64,000 nucleotides of DNA, taken from assembly GCA_030063045.1 (NCBI GenBank), contig JAQSEB010000023.1, forward strand, positions 4,340,001 through 4,404,000, given 5' to 3'. The first letter of the stretch is position 1, and each line of letters starts with the position of its first letter. This DNA is from Pratylenchus scribneri (Eukaryota > Nematoda > Chromadorea > Rhabditida > Pratylenchidae). Shown piece by piece: positions 48,831 through 60,768 of this stretch. The position numbers were made by a program, and so were the translations under genes. The notes under the pieces are model-generated. The model worked only from the letters and a program-made list of their open reading frames with translations. It was not told the DNA's origin and did not search any database.

Positions 48831-50050
48831 TTTATTTTGAAAATTCAATGAATTTGTAATTTATTTATCTGTAAATAATTCAGCGTCAAATAAATATATA
48901 TTTATTTTTTTGAATTGCTAAATTCTTCCTAAATTATTTTTTTCGAAGGGTTTAAAATTTATTCATTCAACACATTTTATAATCTTCCTTCCCAAAAGTT
49001 GTATTTTTGACATTTTCAAGGAAAACAAAAGAATTAAAAAAGGAAAAGGCCCATATGGTGGCATTTTCTGACTGTAGTCGAAAATTTAGAGTGCTTACTG
49101 TTTAGTGGAGGCGGAGGAAAAGAACGCCGGAATAATTTGGAAAGGCCAAATGAGGGGGCAAAAATGAGGGGGCTTGAAAATAAATTTATTTGGAATTATG
49201 GGAATTTATCATTTGGAGTGTAATTTTATCCTTTCCTTTACTTGGAATTTATTTTCAAAAAAATTTCACCTGCATCCATTTCCTTAAACCAAACCCACCA
49301 TTCGAAAAAGGAATTCGTTCGAATCGTACAAAATGAACAAAGGGGGATGGATAACAAATGATCTTTATAGGGGGGAATTAAATGTGCACAAAAAATTAGA
49401 ATAATTTGCCCCTTGGCTAAAAATAAATGCAAATGCCAAAAACCACCTTGACGCATTTTCAGAATTGCCAATTATATTCTTTGTTCCATTATTCTAATCC
49501 ATTTATAGGCAAATAAATTAGCTATATTAGGATTATTAATTTTAAATGTGACTTTTGAAAAATAAAGGTTATTTGATTTTAATACCTTTTTTAAATTAAT
49601 TATTATGCATTTTGGCATTCAATTGTTTCTTAATCGAGGATAATTATCAATAAATTTATGAATTGAGGAATCGGTCATAGGGGCTGGGAAATAAAATGTT
49701 CAATGGAATGATTAACGAAGGGATTATGGCCAAGAAAAACTTGGTCAAAATGGCCATAAATGTGCCAATTTGGCCTAAATGTCAATTAAATCCATCATCC
49801 AGCTGAAAATATCCGCCAATTACAATTTGACATTTGCCTCCTCCCCAGGGATTATTATTGGCTTTTGACTAGTTTCCCTCCTTTTTAATAATAATATTCA
49901 CAATTTTGGTCATCCATCACATTTGAATGACTAATAATTAATTGGTTATATATTGGCATTGAAAAGGGGTGGGCTTATTATTAAAAATTATTGAATAAAT
50001 GTGAAAAGGGGAATAAAGCATAATTAGCTGCGCGAATATTATTTGGTAAT

Positions 50051-50067
50051 CCCCCCCCCCCCCCCCC
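50051..50067. repeat. mono-C tract, 17 bases
   Basis: Uninterrupted C run between X copy 2 and Y copy 3. An 11-G run follows at 50328-50338. Confidence 0.95.
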
Positions 50068-52204
50068 AATATAAATTTGTTTTTACCTTTAATAAATGGG
50101 AAATGACTAGGTGTGGGAATGACTGGACATTGGTCTCGAATTGTGCTTTTGGCTCAGCACAGGTCACCCTAAAAACCGATTATTAATGCCAGTCTGTGTG
50201 TGGGGAGAAAAGTAAATTTGTGTAATGGAATATTTTGGGGGAATATTTATTTATATAGAGGCTGCCAAATGGCGGAGATTATCAGATTTTGTTTTTTTGC
50301 AGCCAAAAATATAAAATGAAAGGAGGAGGGGGGGGGGGCATTAGTCATTGGTAAAAATTGTACGAAATTTGGGAAATTTGAAATTAGAAAATTTTATGAA
50401 AAATGGATAAATTTTATGAAAAATGGATGGATTTTGCCATTTGGATGGTCACTTTAGTAAATTTGAAATAATAATAATTTTTGACAATTTTGCTGATTCA
50501 AAAATGAAATATTCTATCGTCCTTAAGGAATATAAGAATGGGACCATTTGGAATAAAAAAGACATCATTGACTTTAGGGATTCAATATTTGTTGATCATA
50601 ATAATCACAAATGTACACGAAAATGCAGGTGATTTTAATATTAATTAAAATTGGAATGAATAATGGAAAATGGATGGGGAATTGAAGGCCAAAATGAATG
50701 GATGGATGATGAATTTTGCCAATTAAAATATTCAGGTAGAATGACAACATATTCAGAAAGCAGCTTCAATTTGTTTTCTTGTTTTTAATGATGACTTTTA
50801 CGCAAATAATATTCGATGATGATGTTGCCTGAGGAAGAATAAGATAAAATAAAGTTCCCTTGGGAGGAGGAGTGCTTCAGATTCAGAATTCAGGCTAATA
50901 TTCTCAAACATGGAAATGTTAATGAGATTGGTTTTGTTCATTTATTAGAGAGAAATTCGGATTTTATGGAATTTAATAATTTGACATTCCTTTTACTCTT
51001 ACTTAAATGGTTGACTAATTAATTATATAATTTCAAATGATTTAAATTAAAAATTCATATTTTGATAATAATTTTAAAGACCATTTTCGAAATATTCATT
51101 CCCATCTTTATAAGGAATATATTTTTACAATTTGAGTGAGGCTTAGGTAAATTTGCATCACATGCTTTATGATTTTCTTTTTTTTAATTATTAAATACAA
51201 ATACTTGCAAATTTGCAAATTGGAATTTGTCAAATGAATGAAAGAATACATCCGTTGGCCTTTTTATATGTTTTTTGAATCGGAATTCGGCATTTTGAAA
51301 AATGGAGGCGGATTCAAACAATGTTGGCATTTTGGTCGGCGGAATATAGTAAAAGCATTTGGCAGCAGAGGCCAAATTTCCACTTTTTTCAAGTGGATTT
51401 TGGCCAAATTGAATAGAAAGATGAACAATAAAAACCATAATTTAAAAATGTGGTCTCTTTAAAAATGTGAGGATGGATGGGAAAAATGGCAAATTTTTGG
51501 ATAAAATGGCCAATTTTTGGATGGCATTCTTGAGACTGAACGGTGGTCCTCTTCAAATCAACTCAACGAGGCCATGATGAGGCCATTTTATTGCTATTTT
51601 TATTCATTTTTTTTCCATTTCCAAATTTAGCATCCAAAAATGATGACATTTGAATCATCCACCCACGTGGTTGGTGAATTGTTGCAATTTTATGGAAAAA
51701 AAAGACTATAATTTAATTTCCTATACCTTTGCATTTATGCAGGCTCTTCAGTTCTTTCATTTTTAATTTTTATTTAATAAATTGATCAAATTTTGTATTC
51801 AAATTTAAATTCTATTTTTTTGCCCATAAATATCAGAATTCATTCGATAATATTCTTTCCAATTCAAAAATTTATTTTTTTCACCAAAATTTGTGTGAAA
51901 AATTCAACCAATTCAAATAAATTTTTCTTCAATTTTCCCACTATTTCCTCCTTAAAAAATAATTTTATATAAATTTTCATGTGCCATTTGGGCCTTAGAT
52001 AAAATACAATAAAATTTGACCAAAAAATGGCATTCATTTCCCGGAATTGGGGAATTGTAATTTTCCATGGACCCAAAAATTAGCAAATATAATAAAGCTT
52101 AAAAATACAAAAAAGAATGAATGAATAATAAAAATCATGCTATATAAAATGAGGCAACAAAATTGAAAAATCACAAAAAAATATATTTGAATAAAAGTTG
52201 TATC

Positions 52205-52365
52205 AATGCCAATAATGCCTAAGCCATAAGCTCCTTTCCTATTCATCCTACTGTACCTCCACTTTTTGCCAAATCGCCCTGTCACTGTCACCATATCAAT
52301 CAAATATTGCCCCAATCTACATTTTAAAATCCACCCCTTTTCCTTTCTTTTGTTCTTTTATCCTT
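52205..52365. repeat. dispersed repeat copy (partner at 2850-3010)
   Basis: Shares CTTTCCTATTC, ATCCTACTGTAC, ATCAATCAAATATTGCCCC and a T/C-rich end with the copy at 2850-3010, in the same orientation. Non-coding. Confidence 0.7.
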
Positions 52366-53544
52366 CACATTTTTAACATATTTAATAATGTAGATTCTCA
52401 TCCTTCAATTTTCTTCGACATTTTTGTCGACAATTCAGTGCGAAATTGGTGAATCGTACAATCAATCCTCTCAGAATCAGATTTTCCCATTACCAAATAT
52501 TTCACTACAAAAAATGCCCTTTTCAAAATGTTTTCCCCCTCCAATATGTCCATTCATTGTCTTCAAATAATATTTTTCCCATTTTCCAAAAATACTGTCC
52601 CAATTTTCCCATTATAAAGTGCATCTCACAACCAATATATTTGTCATAAAATGTCAATTTAGTTGACATTTTTGGTATTACTTAAAAGTCACGAACCATG
52701 GGAATAAATAAAAGTTACAAAAATGAGAAAGGAAAGAGAAAGGCGGCATTCTCATTGAATGAAAAAAAGAGACAACCGCCGGAGTGAATATTGGCCATAA
52801 TATTAAGTCACATTATGGCCTCATCTAACTTCCAAATTTCCGCCCTTCCATTTTATCTATCCAATTTCGTCCTTCCGGCCACCATAATTTCCAAAAATGG
52901 CAAAAACGAATCTCATTTGGAGGACAATCATCAAATTCAAAGCATCCGGGAATGTTTTTCCCCTAAAAAATAAATAAATAAAGGGATTATCCATTTGGCC
53001 TCACCCCTCCTTCCCTTCAATCGTCCTTCTCTAATAAAAGTGCAACATTCCTCCATTTTGCGTCATCCCCCTCTCCTCTCCCATATTCGTGTTGTTGGCC
53101 TAATTAAATAAGAAAATGTGGTGCTTCGCCCCCGCCGGCAATGTTTTTCCTTCATATTCCAATTCCAATCAACATATAAATTAAAATGAAATGTGGTGGC
53201 CCAATTTGATTAGTTTGTTGGAATCAAAAACCAAAAAGGCACTCCTCATTAACTAATTATTTTGTCTTTACTCAAATTGACTAATTAACAAGCACCATTG
53301 ATTATGCATTCTAAATTGTTTAAAGAATGTATTGATTGAAATATGAATCAATCATCCCGATAAAAATGACAATTTTTAGGGAATTTAGCTTACCAATTGG
53401 TTTTATATATTCTTGCTGATTTGTCTACTGTCCATCTATAATAAATGATGCCATTGAATTATTGTATAGAAGCCATTCTTTCTAATAATTTAAGATGAGA
53501 GGCAACCTCGATTTGACATTTGAGGAAGCCACAAAAGAACCGGT

Positions 53545-53763
53545 CTAATAAATATCATCCCTCCTAACAAAATATTTTGTATGGGCATATCCCCAGTAAA
53601 AGTGCAATTGACGGCCAAAGGCTAATCCCACCATGCTCTTCCTTATTCCTTTATTTTTGGCATATATAATATGTCTTCGAGGGAGGAAAGGAGGCGGAGT
53701 CTGTTGAGTGCGCAAACAAAAAGGCGAAATAAACCCATTCAGTAACATTATTCCCCATACCAT
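53545..53763 (-). CDS. possible short secreted peptide precursor
   Basis: A 72-codon frame from ATG 53761-53763. The N-terminus (MVWGIMLLNGFISPFC) could be a weak signal peptide. Basic sites (LPRR, IRK, VRRD) frame a segment SMVGLAFGR, which has the shape of an amidated neuropeptide (peptide, Gly, Arg). Only one such unit exists and the frame lies 180 bp from the divergent Y copy 3. It may be chance. Confidence 0.2.
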   Translation of the reverse strand: MVWGIMLLNGFISPFCLRTQQTPPPFLPRRHIIYAKNKGIRKSMVGLAFGRQLHFYWGYAHTKYFVRRDDIY

Positions 53764-53946
53764 TCTTTCATAAGCAACCAATCATTTATGCTTTCGGTAC
53801 TTGGCTCAAAATGAGTTAACTTATTTCTATATTTGGGTTTTGTCCTCTAGAAACTACTTTTGCTTTTCATTGATGGAATTTCCAAACAATATTCCCTCTA
53901 TTTTAAGCTTATATACCTAATAAAAACCTTCAAATAAATACATTCA

Positions 53947-54643
53947 ATGTCAAATCAACTTCAAATATTCTTTTTAATCGCCGCCACTTTCTTCTTCCTT
54001 GCCCAAATTTGCTCATCAACGACGGCCAATGAATTGGAGGATGGAGGAAGAATTCGGGCAAAAAGGCATCCAATAAAAAGTCGACAAAATAGATTGGCGG
54101 ATGAGGAATGCATTTTAGGGTATAAAGAGCGAATTGAACACCATTGCCGGTATCCAAGCATGGAGAAGCCATGTTTCCACCAATCCAGCACCACCACCAC
54201 CATCGGTCAGTCAATCAAAAATGATTGGTCCATCCACCCAAAATAATAAAAATGCATTCATTCATTCATTCATTCATTTTGAAGATTCAACGACGACGGA
54301 GGCGGCCGTGGAGGAGGCGGCCAAAAAATGCTGCCAAAGTGGCCTCCTCTGCTCCACCAACGACTTTGAGGGCCTCTGCTGCCGGACAATGGATTGCCTA
54401 CAAAAATGCTATGGGCCAACATTCTTCCAACGATTCCGGGACCGCGGCTTCAAATACCTCGACATTTTGCTTCGGCCATCGGCGGATGATGAGCAAAAAA
54501 ATGTGGCCGAAAACAATTTGGAGAATTTGGTGGAAAAAGTTGAGGAAGAATTGGCCGTCATTGAATTGAACAAATTGGAAAATGAAATTGAAAATTTATC
54601 ACAAAAAATCACTGACAAATTGGCAAAAGAATCAATCGATTGA
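53947..54643 (+). CDS. secreted Cys-rich precursor, family Y copy 3 (insulin-like candidate)
   Basis: Exon 1 is 53947-54205 and exon 2 is 54285-54643; the intron is phase 1 with donor GTCAGT and contains a (CATT)n microsatellite before the acceptor. The product is 205 residues. Signal peptide (FFLIAATFFFLAQICSS), spacer and RAKR site match copy 1. The B-like CILGYKERIEHHC, the A-like CC-x5-C-x8-CC and the FFQRFRDRGFKYLDILL block are identical or nearly so in all copies. The tail is acidic and helical and ends KLAKESID, related to copy 1 for about 30 residues and then different. The orientation is opposite to copies 1 and 2. Confidence 0.75.
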
Positions 54644-56044
54644 TTGAAAATATTCAACATCCCGTCCACCAAAAATGTGTAAAATATTTCCTATTTTGCC
54701 TTCCATTTCCCAAATTTGGAATTTCATTCATTTTCCAAATATTTCCAATAAATTCACGTTTAAATATCCATTTTTCATTATTTCAATGATTTGAATGAAT
54801 TAATTTTCCTTTTCAAACCACCCTTAAACAGAGAATGAACCATTCTTTTAACACATTTTATGGCCAAAATTTTCATTCCCAAAGTCAAAGATTTGTGTGC
54901 AAAATTGGCTCCGAAGATCTCTTCAGATTTTTGGCCAAAAGATGTTGGATGAATAGTGATTTTTGCAATGTATTCTGCAATTTTGCTACTTAATAAGTAC
55001 TTTATCATTATTCCAACAAGTTTAATTGTTTCAAAGCCAAAACGGACACAGGCAATTTCCCTTTCCTTTCGGCTAGAACTCTAGAAATGGAAACCAATCT
55101 TCCACATCAAAATTTAAGAAAAATTATTGATAAGAAAAGAAAACGGAAATTTGTGTTCAACAATAATGCCTAACAATAAATTTTTTAAGTGAAAATGAGA
55201 TAGTAATATTTCTACAAAAATAAAAGCCACAATATTTTAGCAATCCAGTGACATTCTGAAAATGCCAGAAGCAATTCAGATTCCTCTCCCTTCCGATGAA
55301 CTTTTAGAATATAATTTTGTGTAGAGGAATTTATAAAGAACAAAAATTGGTGTTTTCCAATATTCTTGGTCAAATATGACTTTTGTTCCAAGGATTCATC
55401 TTCTCTTATTCCTTTCTAGCCCTAATTAAGCGTGGAAAAAAAACAAAGCAATTAACGTGACATTTCAAAAGCAATTAAAAATTATTTTACCTAAATGTTT
55501 CTATTCACTTGTTTTTTTGTTAATTTCCTTTATGATGATGGCACAATATGTTTCCTAATATGTTGCCCATTCTTTTAATACTTTCAATTTGGACATTTCT
55601 ATCCTATTATAAAGAGGCATTTGTTCTAGCCAAATTCATTAATGCAGAACCAGAAAATATTTAGTAACATAACCCAAAAATCAAAGAGCAAATGAGGGAT
55701 TTTTATAAACATTTGACCAATACCAATCAGAGGATAGATTGAATTGATTTGGGAAAGAATACGGCCACCAAATTGGTGAACCCGTCTAACACATTTTTTA
55801 ATAATTAATTAAGAAGAGGGGTATATATTTTTTATGTTTTTTCCACCAATAGGCCATAAATAATACAATAAATAATCAAAATGAATTGAATGATATTTAT
55901 TTTGCATAAAAGAGAAAGTGATTTCGGTTTTTCGATGAGTATCAGGGATTAAGGCCAAAAATAATATAAGTGGATGATTTTAATATAAACAAGGCTTGTT
56001 TTTTATTGTTTTATTTATTGCATTCATCAAAGCATATTCCATGC
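54644..56044. other. intergenic region between convergent genes
   Basis: AT-rich. I see no gene, RNA or repeat that I can support. Confidence 0.5.
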
Positions 56045-57069
56045 TTAGTTTTCTTCCTCTTGCAGAATCCATGATTCGAAGTTAATGCCATCTCCTTTAG
56101 TCGGTTCCTTTGGCCAATCATCCACCAGCGGTTGGAATGGAGCAGTTTCCAATTGTCGAATGGTGGAATCCTCATAGCAATCTAACAATAAAATAAACAT
56201 TTTAAAGGCTTATTTTGTTAATTTTCAAATTATCTAATATTTGAATTCGAGAGAGTAATAAGTATTTAGCCTGAGCAGTTCCATTCTTGCCTTCGCCCCT
56301 TCGGGGGTCAAGGGAACTGAGGCGCCAAGTAACTTTTTATTTTTGATATTGAAAACTAAAGAAAAAAAAACAAAATCCCCAGCCCCACCTCCCGCCGAGG
56401 TTAAAGAAAAAACAAAATTAAAAATTACTGTCCACCACTCGGAATCGAACCCGAGACCTTTTCTACCACTTCCCTATAAACTAAATCAAGCGACATACCA
56501 ATAGGCTAACGGGCCATGTTTCCATTCTTCCTCCAGTGCCCTATGGGAGGATTTTAAGGGAAAATAAAAAATTTGCATAAAACTTAGCGCAGATAAGAAT
56601 TCGATTTTAATTTTGTTTGTATATCCGCAAAGTAGAAGTACCAAGAAAATACATCAAAATTAGTCAAACGGTTAAAAAAAACATGATTCTAACCAAGATT
56701 TATTACCCTACCTAGAATAGCTATTGTTATTGTTACAATAATAAATAGACCATGGTTTTTTTCTCTAAATCGCTCACCTTTCTTTGCCCATCCAGTGTAA
56801 GTGCAGCGCAAGTCCGGATCGGTTGGATATACTTTTTTGCATTGTTCTTTGCCAAACTTTTCCTTCAATCCCTTGTCCTTGTTGATTGTTGGAAATACTT
56901 TTGGTTGATCCTTGGCAACAAACTTCTCCTTCTTTTCTGATGAATTGAAGTTAATTGTTGGCACTTTATGCTGTTCATTGGTGAATGTTTCCTTCCGTCC
57001 CGTATTCATCCCAATTGGCGTCCGCATTGGCGTATTATTGGCCACATTTATATTCACTTGGCGTAGCAT
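56045..57069 (-). CDS. 142-residue hydrophilic protein, unknown
   Basis: Exon 1 is 57069-56778 and exon 2 is 56181-56045; the intron is phase 1 (donor GTGAGC) and about 600 bp long because a tRNA-like repeat sits in it. The N-terminal two thirds are basic and Lys-rich (SEKKEKFVAKDQPKVFPTIN, then KGLKEKFGKEQCKK), with CTYTGWAKK before the junction. The C-terminal third is acidic (DCYEDSTIRQLE, APFQPLVDDWPKEPT, ESWILQEEE). There is no signal peptide or membrane segment. A basic-then-acidic small protein next to Aurora B recalls mitotic regulators such as securin, but no clear RxxL destruction box or KEN box is present, so I do not name it. It lies 341 bp downstream of the Sec12-like gene on the same strand. 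Confidence 0.65.
56275..56520 (-). repeat. tRNA-derived SINE-like element inside an intron
   Basis: On the minus strand, 56517-56430 reads like a tRNA with A-box-like GTTAGCCTATTGG and a perfect B-box GGTTCGATTCC within a CTCGG/CCGAG stem. The region between is too long or irregular for a standard tRNA. Downstream comes a GACCCCCGAAGGGGCGAAGG hairpin like those at 28970-29055. The element lies in the intron of the 56045-57069 gene, on the same strand. An intron-containing true tRNA is less likely but not excluded. Confidence 0.5.
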
Positions 57070-57410
57070 TTTCTCTCGCTTAAATCATTAAAAAATTTGT
57101 TTATTATTCAGAAAATAAATATACCTGAATTAATTTCGATGACTTTAAGGGTGATCGGCAAGTTATGATATGCAAATTTTATGCTAAATAAATGAAAATT
57201 ATTAAATTGATTTTAAAATGATTAAAATAAAATTGATTAAATTCAACAAAAAGTGGTTGAAATAAAAAAAAACAATAAATTTTATTCCAAAATGTGAAAT
57301 GTTTGAATATAAATTGCCGAATCACAGTCCATTTAATTTAATATGCAAATAAAACAAAAACAAAGGAGGGGAGGATATGGAGGAATGAAATTGTTAAAAA
57401 TGAAAATTAT

Positions 57411-59151
57411 TCAGCATTCATTCACCGTAAATAAAAAAAATGAAATGATCCAAAGAAGGGCATAAATAGTGGCGGGAATGAATGATTGTTGCCAAAAGTA
57501 AGCACAAGAGAGAGCATAAAGGATAGCAATTATTAGGCTATATTGAAGTAATATGCCGATGAATGGCATTGAAGGCGGTGGAAATGGAAGTTGATGAACC
57601 TAAAAAAGAAAATAAATACAAAATATCGAATATTTTCACTAACCATTATTCTTTTATCAACACTGATTGAGATGAGCGATGCCCGCGAATTGGCACAAAT
57701 TCCGGGTAGAAAATATCGACCAGGTGGATTTTCTTTTTCTCTTATTCTGCCCAAATCTTTGATGTCAAATGTTTTTTGGGGCAAAAATGCAATTGCAGTG
57801 ACGAAAGAAGAATGGGTTTGTGGGAGAAACAAAAGTGATTGGAGTGTTTGGGTGTCGAAAATTGCAATGCTGCCGCCCATTGTGCCGACCGCGATGAATT
57901 TGTCACAATTGCTGATTTCCAAACAGGAAATTGACTAAAAATGAACCAAATTAATTTTTAATTTTATTGTCGAAACAAACCTCTTTGCATGCTTTTTTCG
58001 TTTGGATTAGTCGACAATTCGCAGTTTCCTTCACAAAAGACCAAAGCACAAGATGGGAAACCTCTCGGGAACTTCGGATCCGTTGATTGTGCGCAGTGAC
58101 GAAAATTGCACATTTTCCTTTTTTGTCCAATCCAGTGAATCGAAGAGTTCGAACCTTAAAAACATAAAATAAATATTTGCATTTAAAAAGTTAAATTTAA
58201 ACCTTAAATTTATTCGAAATAACTTCATATTGACCGCCGGATGTTGGCAAATCCAATAATTTTGCTCCATTTTGTCCAAGATCCCAAAGTGTCGTTGTTT
58301 GAGCCAAAATTGTGGTCAATATTTGTCCACATGGCGAAACATCCATTTCCTCTACGGCACTCTTGCCCATTGAAATTTCCAATTCCGGGATGACGCCATT
58401 CAATATTTGTGGAATTGTCGCCTTTGTTCCATTTGTTATTTTTTTGTCATTCTTCTCGAATAAATTTTCGATTGACCACAACCGAACATAGCAATCTGTT
58501 CCGGTGGTTACCATTTTTACATTGTTATCTTTTGTGCGGAATAGTCGAACACATTTCTGAATAAATTATTCAAAAATCAGTCAAAAATATTCAAAACCTG
58601 ATATGAATCATCTTCTTTTGCACCACCGACCGTCTCAATTCGTAATAAACTTTGTATATCCAAAGTCAATCCATTTGATCCCATTTCCTGATTGATTGAA
58701 AAACCAGCCGATTTATAAATTGTACAAAACTTCAAGAACAAATTGTGAATTAACAAAAAATATTGTTGAACCTGATCCTGTCCAACCGCAAATAAATATT
58801 GACCTCTTTCCAATTCATTATTCATTGCAATACAATCCATATTCATATTTGCAAATTCTCCGGTGTCCACTGAACAATTCAATTGTGCAATTGGATGCAG
58901 AAATGTTGGCGAATATTTGTTATTTGTTGTGTCAAATTCGCTGCCATAGGAAAGGAGATAAAGCTGAAAATCATAAATATTTAACCAAATCAATAATAAT
59001 ATCAAATTTGTACCTGAAGTTGATTTAAAACACCCGTTTTTGCGCTACCACCTCCTCCTCCAATCAAAATATGTCGGCTTCCTACAATTTTCACACAATA
59101 TGCTGGAATTGAACATTCCGCTGCCACTTTTGATAATTCTTTTATTTTCAT
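57411..59151 (-). CDS. Sec12/PREB-like WD40 membrane protein (Sar1 guanine-nucleotide exchange factor)
   Basis: Exons 59151-59014, 58963-58772, 58729-58598, 58556-58203, 58154-57981, 57934-57644 and 57599-57411 join in phase 0 and give 489 residues. The N-terminal region carries LIGGGGGSAKTGVLNQLQ, the glycine-rich signature of PREB/Sec12 propellers. WD-type strands follow (TTGTDCYVRLWSIEN, SPCGQILTTILAQTTTLWDL, CDKFIAVGTMGGSIAIFDTQ, ISISVDKRIM). The last exon encodes two hydrophobic stretches (GILLQYSLIIAILYALSC and TIYALLWIISFFLF) and ends NEC, fitting an ER membrane anchor. Known role: activates Sar1 at ER exit sites for COPII budding. The 42-bp segment 58771-58730 has GT...AG ends but is also an open in-frame 14 codons, so it may be retained. 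The gene lies 356 bp downstream of the Aurora gene. Confidence 0.75.
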
Positions 59152-59507
59152 ACTAAAAATTTATAAAGATGATTGATCAGAAGAATGGCGATTAGCATAA
59201 AATTGGTCATAAAATAAAAAGCTGTCAGTGAAAAAAAAAGACAATTCAACCTCTGACCACAGTGCACAGTCACAACAAAACGTAGACAACACTTTTTTTT
59301 CATTTTTAAATATTTAAAAAGGAAGCCAAGCTAGCTATCCAATTATTGGAATAAAAATTTGGATGGATATTTATTTTCGTAAAAGGAAAATTTCGATTAT
59401 TGGATGTGACAAATATTTTAATATTTAGACAAAAGAAAAACGGAATGGTAATATAGGTGTAAACAAAAAAAAATGTTATCTCAATCAATTTATTTATTCA
59501 TCTACTT

Positions 59508-60768
59508 TCAAAACATTTCGCCGATGCTATTCGTTGTTTCTATGGCCGAAATTGATTCATTTTCCGTTCCTCCATCTGAGCTGCAATGTTCCAAAATCCA
59601 TGGATGTTTCATGACTTGTTCGAAGTTGATGCGGCGTTTAGGTTCCTTGACAAGAAGCTTAAAAAATATTTAAAATCAAAAATCATCGATAACCGGAATT
59701 GTTCAAAAAACCTTTGAGATCAAATCCTTCGTGCCTTGGCTCAAAAATGACGGGAAATAGTATTGGACTTTGGTTATCTTCTGATATGTTTCTTGTTGCG
59801 TTTTTGTTTCGAATGGCGGTTTGCCGACCAAAAATTCATAGCACAGCACACCAACCGACCAATAATCAACCTAAAATATGTTAATTTTATTTAACTGATC
59901 AAAATTTGGCACATACACATTCATCATGGTGCGCTTTCATAATCATCTCTGGTGGCAAATAGTCCAATGTCCCGCACATTGTTTTGCGTCGATTCACAGC
60001 ATGAACTGACCAGCCAAAGTCGGCAATTCGAATTTGACCATCATCGCAGAGGAGAATATTTTCTGGCTTAATATCGCGATGGATGACCTTCTTTGAGTGG
60101 CAATAATTCAGAGCATCCGAAACTTGGAAAATGTACTGCAAAAATGTTTTAAAAATTTTTAAATAAAATATTAAATTTACCCGTGCCGAGCGAGATTCAG
60201 TGAATCGTTTACATTTGTTCAGCTCTTTGAATAATTCTCCGTGAATTGCATATTCCAAAATGAGATAAACTTTTTTCTCGTCTTGGAAATAATTGTACAT
60301 TCGCAAAATGTTTGGATGTCTTAAATGAAGAATATCAATGCTTTTTTAATATTTATGTTAACCTTAAATGTGCGTGGATTTCGATTTCCCGGATGAGTTG
60401 ATGTTCAACATTGCCTTTCACCAATTGCGATTTGAATAAGATCTTTAAATTTATAAATTTACTTAATTACTATTCAAAAATTAACCTTCAGAGCGACCGG
60501 GATTCGAGCCAGTCGATCACGGGCCAAATAAACATTTCCAAATTTTCCTTTTCCAAGTGGTCTCCCAATATCAAAATCGCTAAGCTGCCATTGATGTTGG
60601 CTAAAATTTGATATTTTTGACATTTCAATTCAAAAATATTTACCTCCAATCATTTCCAATTTTTGAATAATCAATTCCGTCGAAAAAGTTTGCTTTTGAT
60701 TCTTCCACTACTTCTTTCCGCGGTCTCTTTTGATTATTTGCTGCTTTTAGAGGAAGGCGATTCGTCAT
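59508..60768 (-). CDS. air-2: Aurora B kinase
   Basis: Exons 60768-60644, 60600-60486, 60442-60363, 60319-60181, 60135-59917, 59870-59712 and 59657-59508 give 328 residues. A short basic N-terminus is followed by a complete kinase domain: glycine loop [11 protein letters not shown], lysine in [24 protein letters not shown], catalytic loop [16 protein letters not shown], activation loop [16 protein letters not shown] with the target threonine, and [27 protein letters not shown] and [12 protein letters not shown] resemble Aurora B more than Aurora A, so I use the nematode name air-2. Known role: the chromosomal passenger complex acting in chromosome segregation and cytokinesis. No catalytic residue is missing. 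The possible operon with the two genes downstream is inference from spacing. Confidence 0.85.

Larger units (their letters stand above)
48831..53544. other. 4.7 kb without a supported gene
   Basis: A run of 17 C lies at 50051-50067 and 11 G at 50328-50338. A frame at 50423-50632 ends in a basic cysteine-containing tail followed by a possible donor, but no partner exon was found. A dispersed repeat copy sits at 52205-52365. Otherwise AT-rich. Confidence 0.45.

Noticed and set aside
54134..54569. Alternative long frames across family Y copies (both strands)
   Set aside because: They run through the intron in wrong phases. The spliced frame has the signal peptide and conserved cysteines.
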